Assembly (NCBI RefSeq): GCF_033954835.1
Contig: NZ_CP121471.1
Coordinates: 4,830,501-4,894,500 of the forward strand
Length of the DNA: 64,000 bases
Direction of reading: 5' to 3'
Source of the DNA: Thiorhodovibrio frisius
Lineage (GTDB): Bacteria > Pseudomonadota > Gammaproteobacteria > Chromatiales > Chromatiaceae
Program-made: the position numbers and the translations under genes
Notes under the pieces: generated by a model
What the model saw: only the letters and a program-made list of their open reading frames with translations
What the model was told of the DNA's origin: nothing
Database searches by the model: none
Shown here: in pieces, positions 6,243 through 14,864 of the stretch
Numbering within the stretch: the stretch's first letter is position 1
How the letters are laid out: every line of letters starts with the position of its first letter

Positions 6243-8944
6243 CCACCCTTGTCCTCGCCGAAAAGCCCAGTGTCGCCCGTGACATCGCGCGGGTGCTGGG
6301 CGCGCGCTCGCGCCACGAGGGTTATCTGGAGGGCAGCGGCTACCGCGTCACCTGGGCGCTGGGACATCTGGTGCATTTTGCTGAGCCGGATGACTATGGG
6401 ACGCGCCGGGGGACACCAGAGAAAGCCTCGCAGCAGGCAGCAGCGCGCGGGCAGACGAACGCTGAAGACGGTGCCCAGAGTGGCGCTCAACGGCAGCCTC
6501 AAAGCGACCCCAAAAGTCAACCAGCCGCAACGGCCAGCTGGGCCGGTCGCTGGTCGCTGGCACAACTGCCGATGATCCCGGCGCGCTGGCGGCTGCGCAC
6601 GGACAAGAAGACCGCCGCGCAGTTCAAGATCGTCAAGGCCCTGCTCAACGCACCCGAAACCAAGCGTGTGATCTGCGCGACGGATGCCGGGCGCGAGGGC
6701 GAGGCGATCTTTCGGCTCATCTACCAGCATGCGCGTTGCACCAAACCGGTCGAGCGGCTATGGATCTCGAGCCTGACCGATGAGGCCATCCGCGCGGGCT
6801 TTCAGGCGCTCAAGCCCGGCAGCGCCTTCGATCCGCTGGCCGCCGCCGCGCGCGCCCGCGCCCAGGCGGACTGGCTGATCGGCATGAATCTGACCCGCGC
6901 CTATACGGTGCGCAACCGGGTGCTCTGCACCATCGGGCGGGTGCAGACGCCAACCCTGGCGATGATCGTCGCGCGCGATGCGGCCATCGCGGCCTTTGAA
7001 AAAGCTTATTTTTACGAGCTGGTCGCGCACCTGCGCGAGGGCTTTGATGCGCGCCTGTGTCCGAACTGGCCGCACGATGGCGAGACCCGCATCGACGACA
7101 AAGCCAAGGCTGAGAAGCTGCGCGAGCAGCTCGCCCCACACCAGAGCGGCCAGGTCACGGACATCCAGCGCAAGGAGCGCCGCCAGCGCCCGCCGCCGCT
7201 TTATGACCTGACCAACCTGCAGCGCGACGCCAACCGGCACTTCGGCTTTACCGCCGCCAAGACACTCGAGCTTGCCCAGCAGCTCTATGAGCAACACAAG
7301 CTGATTAGCTATCCGCGCACCGAGAGCCGCCACATCAGCGAGGACATGCTGCCGCAACTGCCCGGCATTCTCGGCGCGTTGAACCACCCGCTCGCCCCCA
7401 TCGCTGCCGAGCGCCTAGCCACCGGCCACAAACTCAGCAAGGCTTATGTCGACAAGACCCGGCTGACCGACCATCACGCCATCCTGCCCACCCAGACACG
7501 GGCACCGGCCAGCCTGCCGGAACCGCTGCAGCGCATCTATGACCTGGTCTGTGCCCGCTTCGTCGCCGTCTTTCTGCCCGAGCAGCGGGTGTTGGACATC
7601 CATGTCAGGCTCGACATCGGCGACGCCTGCTTCGTCGCCCAGGCCGCGCGGGTGCTCGATCCCGGCTGGAAAGCAGCGGAGGTCAAAAGCAAGCGCAGCG
7701 CCAGCGAGCCCGAGACCAAATCGCCACAGACTGCCGCCCTGGCTGCGTTGGAAAAAGGCCAGAGCGTCCATGTCGCGGGCATGGAGGTAGTCGAAAAAGA
7801 AACCAAGGCTCCGCGTCCCTATGATGACGCCAGCCTGCTGAATGCGATGAAAAACGCCGGGCGCGAGATCGAAGACGACGCGCTTGCCGCCGCAATGAAA
7901 GACAGTGGCCTCGGCACCCCGGCCACCCGCGCCGAGATCATCGAGAAGCTGATCCGCACCGGCTATGTCGAGCGCCAGCGCAAGACCCTGCGCGCCACCG
8001 AAAAAGGCCGGGGGCTGATCGATCTGGTTGCCGAGCCGCTGCGCAGCCCCGAGCTGACCGCCGACTGGGAGCAGCGCCTGAAAGCCATCGAGCGCGCCGA
8101 AGCCGATGCCGGGGCCTTCTATCAGGACATCTGCGACTTCATTCGCACGCTCATCCCCCAGGTGGCCGCAGGCGCCACCATGTCGCCTGAGCAGATCGAC
8201 GCCGCGCGCGCGGCCGCGCCTGGCAAGACCGGGAGCAAAAAAGGCGGCAAGAACGCACGCGGGAAAGGCCGCGGCAAGCGCGCAACTCAGTCAGCCGGGG
8301 ATCTCGGCGCCTGCCCCATCTGCAACGAGGGCCAGATCAGCGAAAACTCCCGCGCCTTCGGCTGTAGCCGCTACCGAGACGGCTGCGGCTTCACCGTGTG
8401 GAAAACTATCGCTGGTCACAAGGTCACCGAGGCCGAACTCAAGGCCCTGGTCGATACCGGCCACAGCGAGCCCATCAGCGACTTCCGCTCCAAAGCCGGC
8501 AAAGTCTTTTCCGCCCGACTAAGGCTCAGTGCCGACGGCCGGGTCGCGCTCGATTTCGACTCCCCTATCAAACCCGGCATCAAACCCGGCGCCGCACCAT
8601 TGTCGCCGCCACCTGCGCAGCCCAGCGCGCCCCAAACCGCAAGATCAGAAATTGCAACGGCTCGTCCACCCGGCATCGCTTCCTGTCCAAAATGCCACCA
8701 GGGCCGCATCATCCAAGGTCGCCGAGGGTACGGCTGCAATCGCTATCGCGAGGGCTGTGACTTCGTCATCTGGCGAGAACAGTTCGGCTTGGTGCTGACT
8801 GAAGACCAGATTGTCAGCCTGATTGAACTTGGACAGACAGCCCCCATCAAAGACTTTAGGCTGCCAGATGGCGAGGTCGGAAACGCCCGACTGCGCTTGG
8901 CCGCCGATGACAGCATCCAGCTTGCCCCCTGTTCCGTGCAATAA
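6239..8944 (+). CDS. topB: DNA topoisomerase III
   Basis: A 901-residue type IA topoisomerase. The Toprim domain opens the protein (VLAEKPSVARDIARVLG) and contains the DAGREGEAI acidic motif. The active-site tyrosine is Y358 in ISYPRTESR. Two C-terminal zinc-ribbon-like repeats begin at C692 (CPICNEGQI) and C816 (CPKCHQGRI), each followed by a similar 60-residue module ending DFR...ARLRL. TopB decatenates replication and recombination intermediates by single-strand passage. Residues 55-102 form a Gln/Ala/Ser-rich insertion in the Toprim domain where most homologues have only a few residues. The start overlaps the PIN toxin gene (ATGA). Confidence 0.93.
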   Translation: MTTLVLAEKPSVARDIARVLGARSRHEGYLEGSGYRVTWALGHLVHFAEPDDYGTRRGTPEKASQQAAARGQTNAEDGAQSGAQRQPQSDPKSQPAATASWAGRWSLAQLPMIPARWRLRTDKKTAAQFKIVKALLNAPETKRVICATDAGREGEAIFRLIYQHARCTKPVERLWISSLTDEAIRAGFQALKPGSAFDPLAAAARARAQADWLIGMNLTRAYTVRNRVLCTIGRVQTPTLAMIVARDAAIAAFEKAYFYELVAHLREGFDARLCPNWPHDGETRIDDKAKAEKLREQLAPHQSGQVTDIQRKERRQRPPPLYDLTNLQRDANRHFGFTAAKTLELAQQLYEQHKLISYPRTESRHISEDMLPQLPGILGALNHPLAPIAAERLATGHKLSKAYVDKTRLTDHHAILPTQTRAPASLPEPLQRIYDLVCARFVAVFLPEQRVLDIHVRLDIGDACFVAQAARVLDPGWKAAEVKSKRSASEPETKSPQTAALAALEKGQSVHVAGMEVVEKETKAPRPYDDASLLNAMKNAGREIEDDALAAAMKDSGLGTPATRAEIIEKLIRTGYVERQRKTLRATEKGRGLIDLVAEPLRSPELTADWEQRLKAIERAEADAGAFYQDICDFIRTLIPQVAAGATMSPEQIDAARAAAPGKTGSKKGGKNARGKGRGKRATQSAGDLGACPICNEGQISENSRAFGCSRYRDGCGFTVWKTIAGHKVTEAELKALVDTGHSEPISDFRSKAGKVFSARLRLSADGRVALDFDSPIKPGIKPGAAPLSPPPAQPSAPQTARSEIATARPPGIASCPKCHQGRIIQGRRGYGCNRYREGCDFVIWREQFGLVLTEDQIVSLIELGQTAPIKDFRLPDGEVGNARLRLAADDSIQLAPCSVQ

Positions 8945-9131
8945 ATCCTGCGGGGAACATGACTTATCGGCCAAAATGGTCGATACTATAGATAAGAAGG
9001 ACGACATTCACCTCGCCAGACAAGGCAAGGTTTGATTCGGGCAAAGATTTTATCAACGCCGCCCAGCGCAAGAGCAGTTGCGTCTTCCTTCGCCAGACGA
9101 ACTACCGCCAGAGATTGGCACGGAGACCGCG

Positions 9132-9713
9132 ATGACCTCAATAAACAGCGTTTCCAGCTACCAGCCGCTTTACAGTCCGCAACAAACCATGGGCAGCCAG
9201 CCACAGCCGGCAGTGCGCGGCGAATCTGGCGGTTCAAGCGAATCTAGCGGCTCAACGGCAATGGCGGTCAATACCAGCGCGCGCATGCGCGAGCAGTCCC
9301 AACTGCAAACCCAGCTACAGACCCGAGTACAAGAGGGGATGCGCCCGGCGGAGCAGCAGCGGGTGCCGTCAGTCGCGCAAGATCAGACTCCGGCGCAGAA
9401 TCAAACCGGGGTTAACACGTCCAGTCCGCAGCAAACCAATCCGCAGCAAAGCAGTCAACTGCAAACAGGCACAACGACCCCATCCAACGGACTCACGCCG
9501 ACACTGCAAGCCTTGGCGCAGAGCGCTAATTCATCAGCCCCATCGACAGGCACCCCTGCGAGCACCTCCTCCCGCACGATGGCGCAATCCTCGCAAGACA
9601 TGAATGTGAACGAGCAAGTCCGCCAGAACGTCTCCCGGCTGATGGAGTTCTCCGGCGGTCAGGCACGCGGTGGCGACGTATCGGCTTACAACTCCTTCTC
9701 CGCTAGCGCCTGA
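9132..9713 (+). CDS. Gln/Ser/Thr-rich low-complexity protein
   Basis: A 193-residue protein of unknown function from ATG 9132; the frame opens at 9078 but the extra 18 residues add nothing. It has very high Gln, Ser, Thr, Asn and Pro content, with repeated QLQTQLQT and SPQQTNPQQSSQ runs, no hydrophobic segment, and a short ordered-looking C-terminus (MNVNEQVRQNVSRLMEFS). It is predicted to be mostly disordered. It converges on the HAD gene and the 3' ends overlap by 28 bases. It could be a phasin- or hook-length-like regulator, but nothing in the sequence proves this. Confidence 0.6.
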   Translation: MTSINSVSSYQPLYSPQQTMGSQPQPAVRGESGGSSESSGSTAMAVNTSARMREQSQLQTQLQTRVQEGMRPAEQQRVPSVAQDQTPAQNQTGVNTSSPQQTNPQQSSQLQTGTTTPSNGLTPTLQALAQSANSSAPSTGTPASTSSRTMAQSSQDMNVNEQVRQNVSRLMEFSGGQARGGDVSAYNSFSASA

Positions 9714-10417
9714 TCCAATGCAGAGGTATCCAGGCTCGCGTCTGAAACGCCGCTGAGCCCGCTGACCAAACGGCCAATCTCTCTTGGCTGAGTAAACAGA
9801 TACTCCGGCTCCAACGTGCGCAGTGCGGATGGATCGTTGTACCCCCATGACACCGCGCCACTGGCGGCGCCGGCCGCCCGCGCAGCCTGCAAATCCCGCA
9901 TCTCATCGCCAATATAGAGCAGCCGCCCTGGCTCGAGCCGATACCGCCGGCGCAAGGCGCGCAAACGCGTCGCTTTACCCCCAAGGCCAAGGCCAGACTC
10001 AACGCATTCAAACAGGCCAAGTTGCGACTCACCCAATACCGCAGCGATATTCCCGCGCGAATTGGAGCTGACAATCGCAAGCGGCAGACCGGAACTACCC
10101 AGGGTGCACAGCAGGTCGGCAACCCCAGGAAACAGCCTGACCTGATGGATCTCCCGCGCCATTAACCGGCGCAGTGCGCGGGCAAGGAGCGGGCGCTTCC
10201 ACAACGCGATGTCTAACCGACGCAAAATAGCCGCCGCGCCGAGTTGCCGCAGTTCCGCCTCCTCCGCCGGGCTGACCGCGCGAAAGCCATAACGAGGCGC
10301 CAGGCGATTCAGCGCGCTGACCAGCCAAGCGTAGCTGTCAGCCAGGGTGCCGTCGAAGTCCAAAGCAACCAGGCCAAAACGCCACGACACCGGTCCACAA
10401 TCTCGCGATCCGCTCAT
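9686..10417 (-). CDS. HAD-superfamily phosphatase (phosphoglycolate phosphatase-like)
   Basis: A 243-residue HAD subfamily IA hydrolase. The nucleophile motif LDFDGTLADS is near residue 20, motif II (IVSSNS) near residue 115, and the acidic motif IV GDEMRDLQAARAAG near residue 170. A helical cap lies between motifs I and II, as in phosphoglycolate phosphatases and related sugar-phosphate phosphatases. The substrate cannot be told from the sequence alone. It is cytoplasmic and monocistronic, with its 3' end overlapping the converging low-complexity gene. Confidence 0.8.
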   Translation of the reverse strand: MSGSRDCGPVSWRFGLVALDFDGTLADSYAWLVSALNRLAPRYGFRAVSPAEEAELRQLGAAAILRRLDIALWKRPLLARALRRLMAREIHQVRLFPGVADLLCTLGSSGLPLAIVSSNSRGNIAAVLGESQLGLFECVESGLGLGGKATRLRALRRRYRLEPGRLLYIGDEMRDLQAARAAGAASGAVSWGYNDPSALRTLEPEYLFTQPREIGRLVSGLSGVSDASLDTSALDQALAEKEL

Positions 10418-10540
10418 CTTCTTCCCCAGCGCCTGATCGCTTCGCCGACAGCATGATGAATTTCATCGCCATCGAAGGGGAAAAGTGCTCGAATGTTGGC
10501 TTCTTGCCCCATCAAACCCTCAGCGAAACCCCCAGCTGTC

Positions 10541-11269
10541 ATGAGTCCCATTCAGATTCAGCTCCTGTACGACAACATACCCGGCGCGCCTGGCACCAAG
10601 GCGCTCTGGGGCTTTGCCGCCATTATCACATTCGGCTCGGCCGATAAGCGCCAGCGTCTGCTGTTTGACACCGGCAGCAACGGGCGGGTGCTGCTCGCCA
10701 ACATGGCAGCACTGGGCGTGGCACCGACCGGCATCGACTGGCTGTTTCTGTCTCATCAGCACTGGGACCACATCGGCGGTTTGGATTCGGTACTGGAGCT
10801 AAACCCCGGCATCAAGTGTGTGCTGCATCAGGGCTTCTCCAAGCATCTGATGGGCGATCTTGACGACCTGGGCATTGCCTATCAGATTGTCGCTGATGAT
10901 CCGCTGGAGTTCACTCCCGGCTTGCATTCAACCGGCCTGCTGGCAAGCGAGCCACCCGAACAAGCGCTCGTGCTTGAGACCCCAGATGGCGCGACAGTGA
11001 TCAGCGGCTGTGCTCATCCGGGCATGAGCGCTCTGGTCGCCAAAGCCAATGGTTTTCTGCCCGCACCAGCGCGCCGTGCCATCGGTGGTTTTCACCTGAT
11101 GTACTCCGACGGCGAGGCCATTGAGCAGGAAATTCAGGCCCTGCGCCAGCTTGGCATCACCGAGGTGCTGGCCACCCATTGTACAGGCGAGGCCGGCATT
11201 GCTGCCTTTGCGCGCGCCTTTGGTGAGCAGGCGCGCGTTGGCGGAGCCGGGGCTCAATGGCGACTCTGA
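10541..11269 (+). CDS. Metallo-beta-lactamase-fold hydrolase (COG1237 type)
   Basis: A 242-residue protein from ATG 10541. The metal-binding motif HQHWDHIGG starts at H72, with further ligands in SGCAHPGM and the C-terminal ATHCTGE. The HxHWDH variant and the overall order match COG1237, a group annotated as dihydropterin ribofuranosyl-aminobenzene phosphate synthase-like after the archaeal methanopterin enzyme. In bacteria the true substrate is unknown, so that name should not be taken literally. The 3' end overlaps the converging VanZ-like gene by 16 bases. Confidence 0.8.
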   Translation: MSPIQIQLLYDNIPGAPGTKALWGFAAIITFGSADKRQRLLFDTGSNGRVLLANMAALGVAPTGIDWLFLSHQHWDHIGGLDSVLELNPGIKCVLHQGFSKHLMGDLDDLGIAYQIVADDPLEFTPGLHSTGLLASEPPEQALVLETPDGATVISGCAHPGMSALVAKANGFLPAPARRAIGGFHLMYSDGEAIEQEIQALRQLGITEVLATHCTGEAGIAAFARAFGEQARVGGAGAQWRL

Positions 11270-11691
11270 CCAGACCCAAACCCGAGCCGCGACAGCCGTT
11301 GCTCGAGCCAGGCAAACAAAGCGCCTGCTGGAGACCCCGCTGCCAGCAAGCCGAGCCATACCCCCAAGGCGTCGGCCAGCAGATCGAACAGGCTGGCGTC
11401 ACGCGCCGGCACCAGCCCCTGAAGTCCTTCCAGTCCGGCACCAAGGAAGATGAGCCCAAGCAAAATCAGGCGTCGCTTGCGCGGATAAAGCGCCGCGAAG
11501 CAAAAGCCCAGTACCATGTAGGCCAACAGGTGCTGAAGCTTATCGCCACCCTCAAAGCCCGGCGGCACTGAGGACGGCAACAACGAGAGCACCACCACCA
11601 GGACCAGCAGCAGCCAAGCACCGAGTCGCCAGAACCAACGCCAGCGCAGGCTATCAGCCGCTAATGGCGAGCCGTCGGGATGTTTATTCAT
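11254..11691 (-). CDS. VanZ-like integral membrane protein
   Basis: A 145-residue protein. ATG 11691 is the natural start; the frame stays open much further upstream but that part is antisense to the OsmC gene. About four hydrophobic segments are visible (LLLVLVVVLSLLP; LAYMVLGFCFAALYP; LILLGLIFLGAGLEGLQG; LADALGVWLGLLAAG). The DKLQHLLAYMVLG and LEGLQGLVPARDAS...DLLADALG patterns are the VanZ family signature. VanZ proteins have been linked to low-level glycopeptide tolerance in Gram-positives; in Gram-negatives the role is unknown. Confidence 0.8.
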   Translation of the reverse strand: MNKHPDGSPLAADSLRWRWFWRLGAWLLLVLVVVLSLLPSSVPPGFEGGDKLQHLLAYMVLGFCFAALYPRKRRLILLGLIFLGAGLEGLQGLVPARDASLFDLLADALGVWLGLLAAGSPAGALFAWLEQRLSRLGFGSGQSRH

Positions 11692-11724
11692 TGCCACATG
11701 TCCATGACCACAGGAGATTTCCGC

Positions 11725-12156
11725 ATGAGCCAAATTCCAATGCATTATCACACCGCTTACACCTGGACCGGAGAAGGCGAAGGCGGCGATATCGCCATCG
11801 ACGGCCACGCCCCTCTGCCGGTCGGCTCCCCGCACAGCAACGACCGTTACAGCCCCGAGCACCTGCTGGTGCTGGCGGCAGAAACTTGTCTGGCGAATTA
11901 TGTACTGGTGATTGCCGGGATGTCGAAGCTCGAGATCAAGGACTACCGCTCGACCGCCGAGGGCGAACTGCTGCAAGAAGATAAGATCGGCTACCGCTTC
12001 AAGCGGATTGTGATCCGCCCCGAGCTGACAGTGGCGGCCGGCAGCGAGGCACAGGGCCAGCGGATTTTGGAAAAAGCCCACAAGCTCTGCCTGATCGCCC
12101 GCTCACTCAACTGTCCGGTGGACATGGAACCGACCGTCAAGATAGCGTCCGATTAG
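11725..12156 (+). CDS. OsmC-family peroxiredoxin-like protein
   Basis: A 143-residue protein from ATG 11725 with AGGAGA at a good distance. OsmC-fold landmarks: SPEHLLVLAAETCLANY, with the first redox cysteine at C55, and AHKLCLIARSLNC with C122 as the likely second. OsmC/Ohr proteins reduce organic hydroperoxides with these two cysteines. The sequence is closer to the general OsmC group than to Ohr. The start is 34 bases from the divergent VanZ-like gene, so they share a short promoter region. Confidence 0.85.
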   Translation: MSQIPMHYHTAYTWTGEGEGGDIAIDGHAPLPVGSPHSNDRYSPEHLLVLAAETCLANYVLVIAGMSKLEIKDYRSTAEGELLQEDKIGYRFKRIVIRPELTVAAGSEAQGQRILEKAHKLCLIARSLNCPVDMEPTVKIASD

Positions 12157-12221
12157 TCCGATTGCAGTGCACCGCTGGTCAAAGATTTCGTTGCCGAGCT
12201 TTCTGACGCGAGCACAAGATC

Positions 12222-13499
12222 ATGAACACCGCATTTCCGGATCAGAGTGCATCAAAATGCCGCATTCACGCCTTGCTTGCGGCGAACCGCGCTCGCAGCC
12301 GGCTCGCGAGCGGCACCGGCAGCCCGGTCATCTACGCCTGGGATCAGAACGCGGCTTGCCTGCTGATGGATTGCACCGGGCTACTCGGCAGCGAGAGCCT
12401 GCATGCGGTCAGCGACTGGGCATCGGGCTTGCTGACGGTGCACTGCAACGACAACCTGTTTGAGGAAGGCAAGGTCACCGACCTCGGGCTGCCGTTTGGC
12501 TTTTACCCCGACATCGCTTTCCGGCAATGGTTCGCCACCATCCCGAACGCCATTGCTGAGCCACTGGCGCATCTGCCAGCCGCTCAGTATGCCCTCGCCC
12601 GCTTGGCGCAACGCTCAGAGCCCGTGCGGGACCTCGTCATCTCCAATGTCAACCTGTGCTACCTCCTGCATCAGTTTGCCACCGAACACGGCTACCCGGA
12701 GCAGTCGCTCGCTGAGATCGCGGCTCGCAAGCAAACCGACATCCTGCGCGAGATGGGGTTACCGCCGCACAAGCGTGTCGTCAAGCTGATTCGCAAAATT
12801 GCCATGGAGGAGATCGACAAGTTCGCTTTCAGCAGGCTGTTTCGTGTCCTTGGTGATGAAGCCGTCTGCAACGCACTGGTCCATGAGCAACGCCTGACCC
12901 GACGCCTGTTCCTGGTCCTTGCGCGCTACCCCTGGGTGGCCGGGCGCCCGCTGCAACGCCTGCTCTGTGAGGCGACCGACCCGTCACGGCGCGAATGGGT
13001 CGAGGACAACATCCGCATGGGTGGCGAGGAGGCCGTGCGGACAATGCAGCGATTTAATCAAATCTCCCAGCTGCGCCGTCTGCACGACCGCCTGATCGCC
13101 GCCCAGATGCACCAAGACAGATGCCGGCTGCGGCGTTACGACGCAAACGGCAAGGTCCTATCATTCCCACCAGCGCCCTTCGCCGACACGCAGAGCATTC
13201 AGGCCATCAAGACCCCGGACGCGCTGCAAGGCGAAACCGAGGAGATGGCGCACTGCGTCTCATCCTATAGCGAGCGCATCTACAACGGCCGCTATGCCGT
13301 CTACAAGGTGCTCGCACCTGAGCGCCTGACACTTGGGCTCAAGATTCGTGAAGGACATGTTTCGTTCGATCAATTACGTGGTCTTGCCAACAAACCGCCC
13401 AGCCAACAAGCACAAGCGGCAGTCGAGCAGTGGTTCCGCGACTGCCTCGAGCGCCCAATGCAGGCAAACCCGGGGCCAGCGCCGCAAGCGCCAATCTAA
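12222..13499 (+). CDS. PcfJ-domain-like protein
   Basis: A 425-residue protein. The C-terminal 120 residues contain the PcfJ signature: EEMAHCVSSYSERIYNG, RYAVYKVLAPERLTLGL and FDQLRGLANKPPSQQA, with conserved HC, SSY and PER groups. PcfJ was named from an enterococcal conjugative plasmid, but the domain is widespread in mobile elements and its activity is unknown. The N-terminal 300 residues are helical and unfamiliar. There is no membrane segment and no conjugation gene nearby, so this is a lone chromosomal copy next to a decayed nucleotidyltransferase relic. Confidence 0.65.
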   Translation: MNTAFPDQSASKCRIHALLAANRARSRLASGTGSPVIYAWDQNAACLLMDCTGLLGSESLHAVSDWASGLLTVHCNDNLFEEGKVTDLGLPFGFYPDIAFRQWFATIPNAIAEPLAHLPAAQYALARLAQRSEPVRDLVISNVNLCYLLHQFATEHGYPEQSLAEIAARKQTDILREMGLPPHKRVVKLIRKIAMEEIDKFAFSRLFRVLGDEAVCNALVHEQRLTRRLFLVLARYPWVAGRPLQRLLCEATDPSRREWVEDNIRMGGEEAVRTMQRFNQISQLRRLHDRLIAAQMHQDRCRLRRYDANGKVLSFPPAPFADTQSIQAIKTPDALQGETEEMAHCVSSYSERIYNGRYAVYKVLAPERLTLGLKIREGHVSFDQLRGLANKPPSQQAQAAVEQWFRDCLERPMQANPGPAPQAPI

Positions 13500-13708
13500 G
13501 GCATGTCATTGTTGCATCGCGTGACTAATCAGACCGGTACTGGTTATCAGCAAGCACTGTTAACACATTTCCCGGGAGTTGCCTAAGACTGGCCTTACCC
13601 GGTATAGCTCGAAAAGAATTTTGCCCCGGCCCCATTTATCCCAACCCCGGCCCCATTTATTCAGTCTGGTGAGCGACATGGGCTCGGCCTCGATTAGACT
13701 ATTGCGCC
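13500..13708. other. Gene-free interval with short direct repeat
   Basis: No coding signal. CCCCGGCCCCATTTAT occurs twice in tandem between about 13623 and 13660. GC-rich duplicated blocks of this kind often mark scars of small repeats, and the next feature is a deletion-bearing pseudogene. Confidence 0.5.
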
Positions 13709-13889
13709 ATGGAACAACCAAAAAACGCCAAACTTGAGCTAACGGGGTCAGGCGACACTCGCGACACCGAGATCGCAGCTCGCCTGGCGGCTATCGAGGC
13801 CGACCATCAGGTTCGCATCCTCTGCGCCTGCGAATCACCATTACATCCAAATGGCCCGAGGTAATTATCTGCGCATGTCGCCTTGTTGA
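13709..13889 (+). pseudogene. Relic of an RlaP/PF10127-type nucleotidyltransferase with a large internal deletion
   Basis: From ATG 13709 the first frame gives a normal family start (ARLAAIEADHQVRILCACES), matching the conserved VRILFACES segment. It then passes directly, in another frame, into HYIQMARGNYLRM (codons from 13839), which matches the HYLHMARGNYREYL helix normally found more than 100 residues later. The catalytic GSRAWGF and SDYDVRF region is missing. The first frame stops at TAA 13862 and the second at TGA 13887. The gene has therefore lost its active site and is a dead remnant. Confidence 0.7.
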
Positions 13890-13976
13890 TTCGAGTGTGC
13901 CATCTCAAGGTGGCTTCCTGGACGTGATGAACAACCATGCCTATACCGACTGAGCGAATACATTCGCCCCTACGGG

Positions 13977-14600
13977 ATGACTGAGTTTTTGATCCTTGGC
14001 CTGGTCCTAGGGCTCGCCGCTGGTGTCACGCCTGGGCCTTTGTTGACGCTGGTGCTGGCGCAAGCCCTGCGCCATGGCACGGCTGCCGGGGTGCGGGTTG
14101 CGCTTGCGCCCCTGATTACCGACCTGCCGCTGGTGTTGGCGACCTGGCTGCTGCTGCGTCAATGGGCGGATTCTGCGACTCTGCTGGGTGCTCTGTCGCT
14201 GGTTGGCAGCCTGCTGGTGTTTGGCTTTGGCGTGCAGACCTTGCGCGCGCCGTCACGACTGCCTGACCCCGAGGCAGTGCCGGTTACGACCCACTCGCTG
14301 CGCAAAGGTCTGTTGGCCAATGTGCTAAGTCCTCACCCCTATTTGTTTTGGCTGGGCGTTGGCGGCCCGATTTTGACCCGCGCCGCCGACAGCGGAGCGC
14401 TGGCACCAGCGGCTTTTCTGCTGAGCTTTTATGGGTTTCTGGTTGGCACCAAGGTGGTGCTCGCGGTGCTTATGGGTCGCGCGCGTGGGCGTCTGGGACA
14501 GCGCGCCTATCGCACAGTGCTTGGGGTTCTTGGGCTCGCACTTTGCGCGCTAGCCCTTGGGCTAGCGCGCGACGGTCTGCAACTGCTCGGGTGGTGGTAG
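13977..14600 (+). CDS. LysE-family exporter
   Basis: A 207-residue integral membrane protein with about six hydrophobic segments. The N-terminal LGLVLGLAAGVTPGPLLTL carries the GxxPGP signature of LysE/RhtB amino-acid exporters. LLANVLSPHPYLFWLGVG matches the second family motif (usually NPKxxxFF). The length is typical. The Ser-Pro-His-Pro in place of Asn-Pro-Lys suggests a divergent substrate, so lysine specificity should not be assumed. The stop codon is directly followed by repeat copy 2. Confidence 0.85.
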   Translation: MTEFLILGLVLGLAAGVTPGPLLTLVLAQALRHGTAAGVRVALAPLITDLPLVLATWLLLRQWADSATLLGALSLVGSLLVFGFGVQTLRAPSRLPDPEAVPVTTHSLRKGLLANVLSPHPYLFWLGVGGPILTRAADSGALAPAAFLLSFYGFLVGTKVVLAVLMGRARGRLGQRAYRTVLGVLGLALCALALGLARDGLQLLGWW

Positions 14601-14601
14601 A

Positions 14602-14770
14602 CCGAAACCCTTTGAGAGTTCGGCTCGTTCTGGGCCGGGTGACGGCCACGGGGACGCCGTGAATACCACCCTGTAGGCTTCCCGGCGGCATCCCTGATCC
14701 GATCAAGGGCCGCCGAGACCCCCGTGGCCGTCACCCGACCCAAAACCAAAAACGAGCTTGCGATTGGTAT
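14602..14770 (+). repeat. Interspersed nested-palindrome element, copy 2
   Basis: 169 bp, beginning CCGAAACCCTTTGAG and ending GCGATTGGTAT. The outer arms GGGCCGGGTGACGGCC (from 14632) and GGCCGTCACCCGACCC (to 14741) can pair over about 22 bases. An inner stem forms from GGCGGC..CCCTGATC and GATCAAGGGCCGCC. It starts right after the lysE-like stop codon and ends about 95 bases before the next gene. The orientation is the same as copies 1 and 5. Confidence 0.9.
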
Positions 14771-14864
14771 AGACCGCAGAAGGCAAGCCGAGGACAATCG
14801 CGCCCATCGAAACCGCCTGGATTGTCTCTTACGGAAAGTACGGAAAATGATGGAGACCAGCAAG

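Noticed and set aside
14724-14864. N-terminal extension of the CinA/MoaB-like gene
   Set aside because: It begins inside repeat copy 2 and has no family match; ATG 14865 has a good ribosome-binding site.
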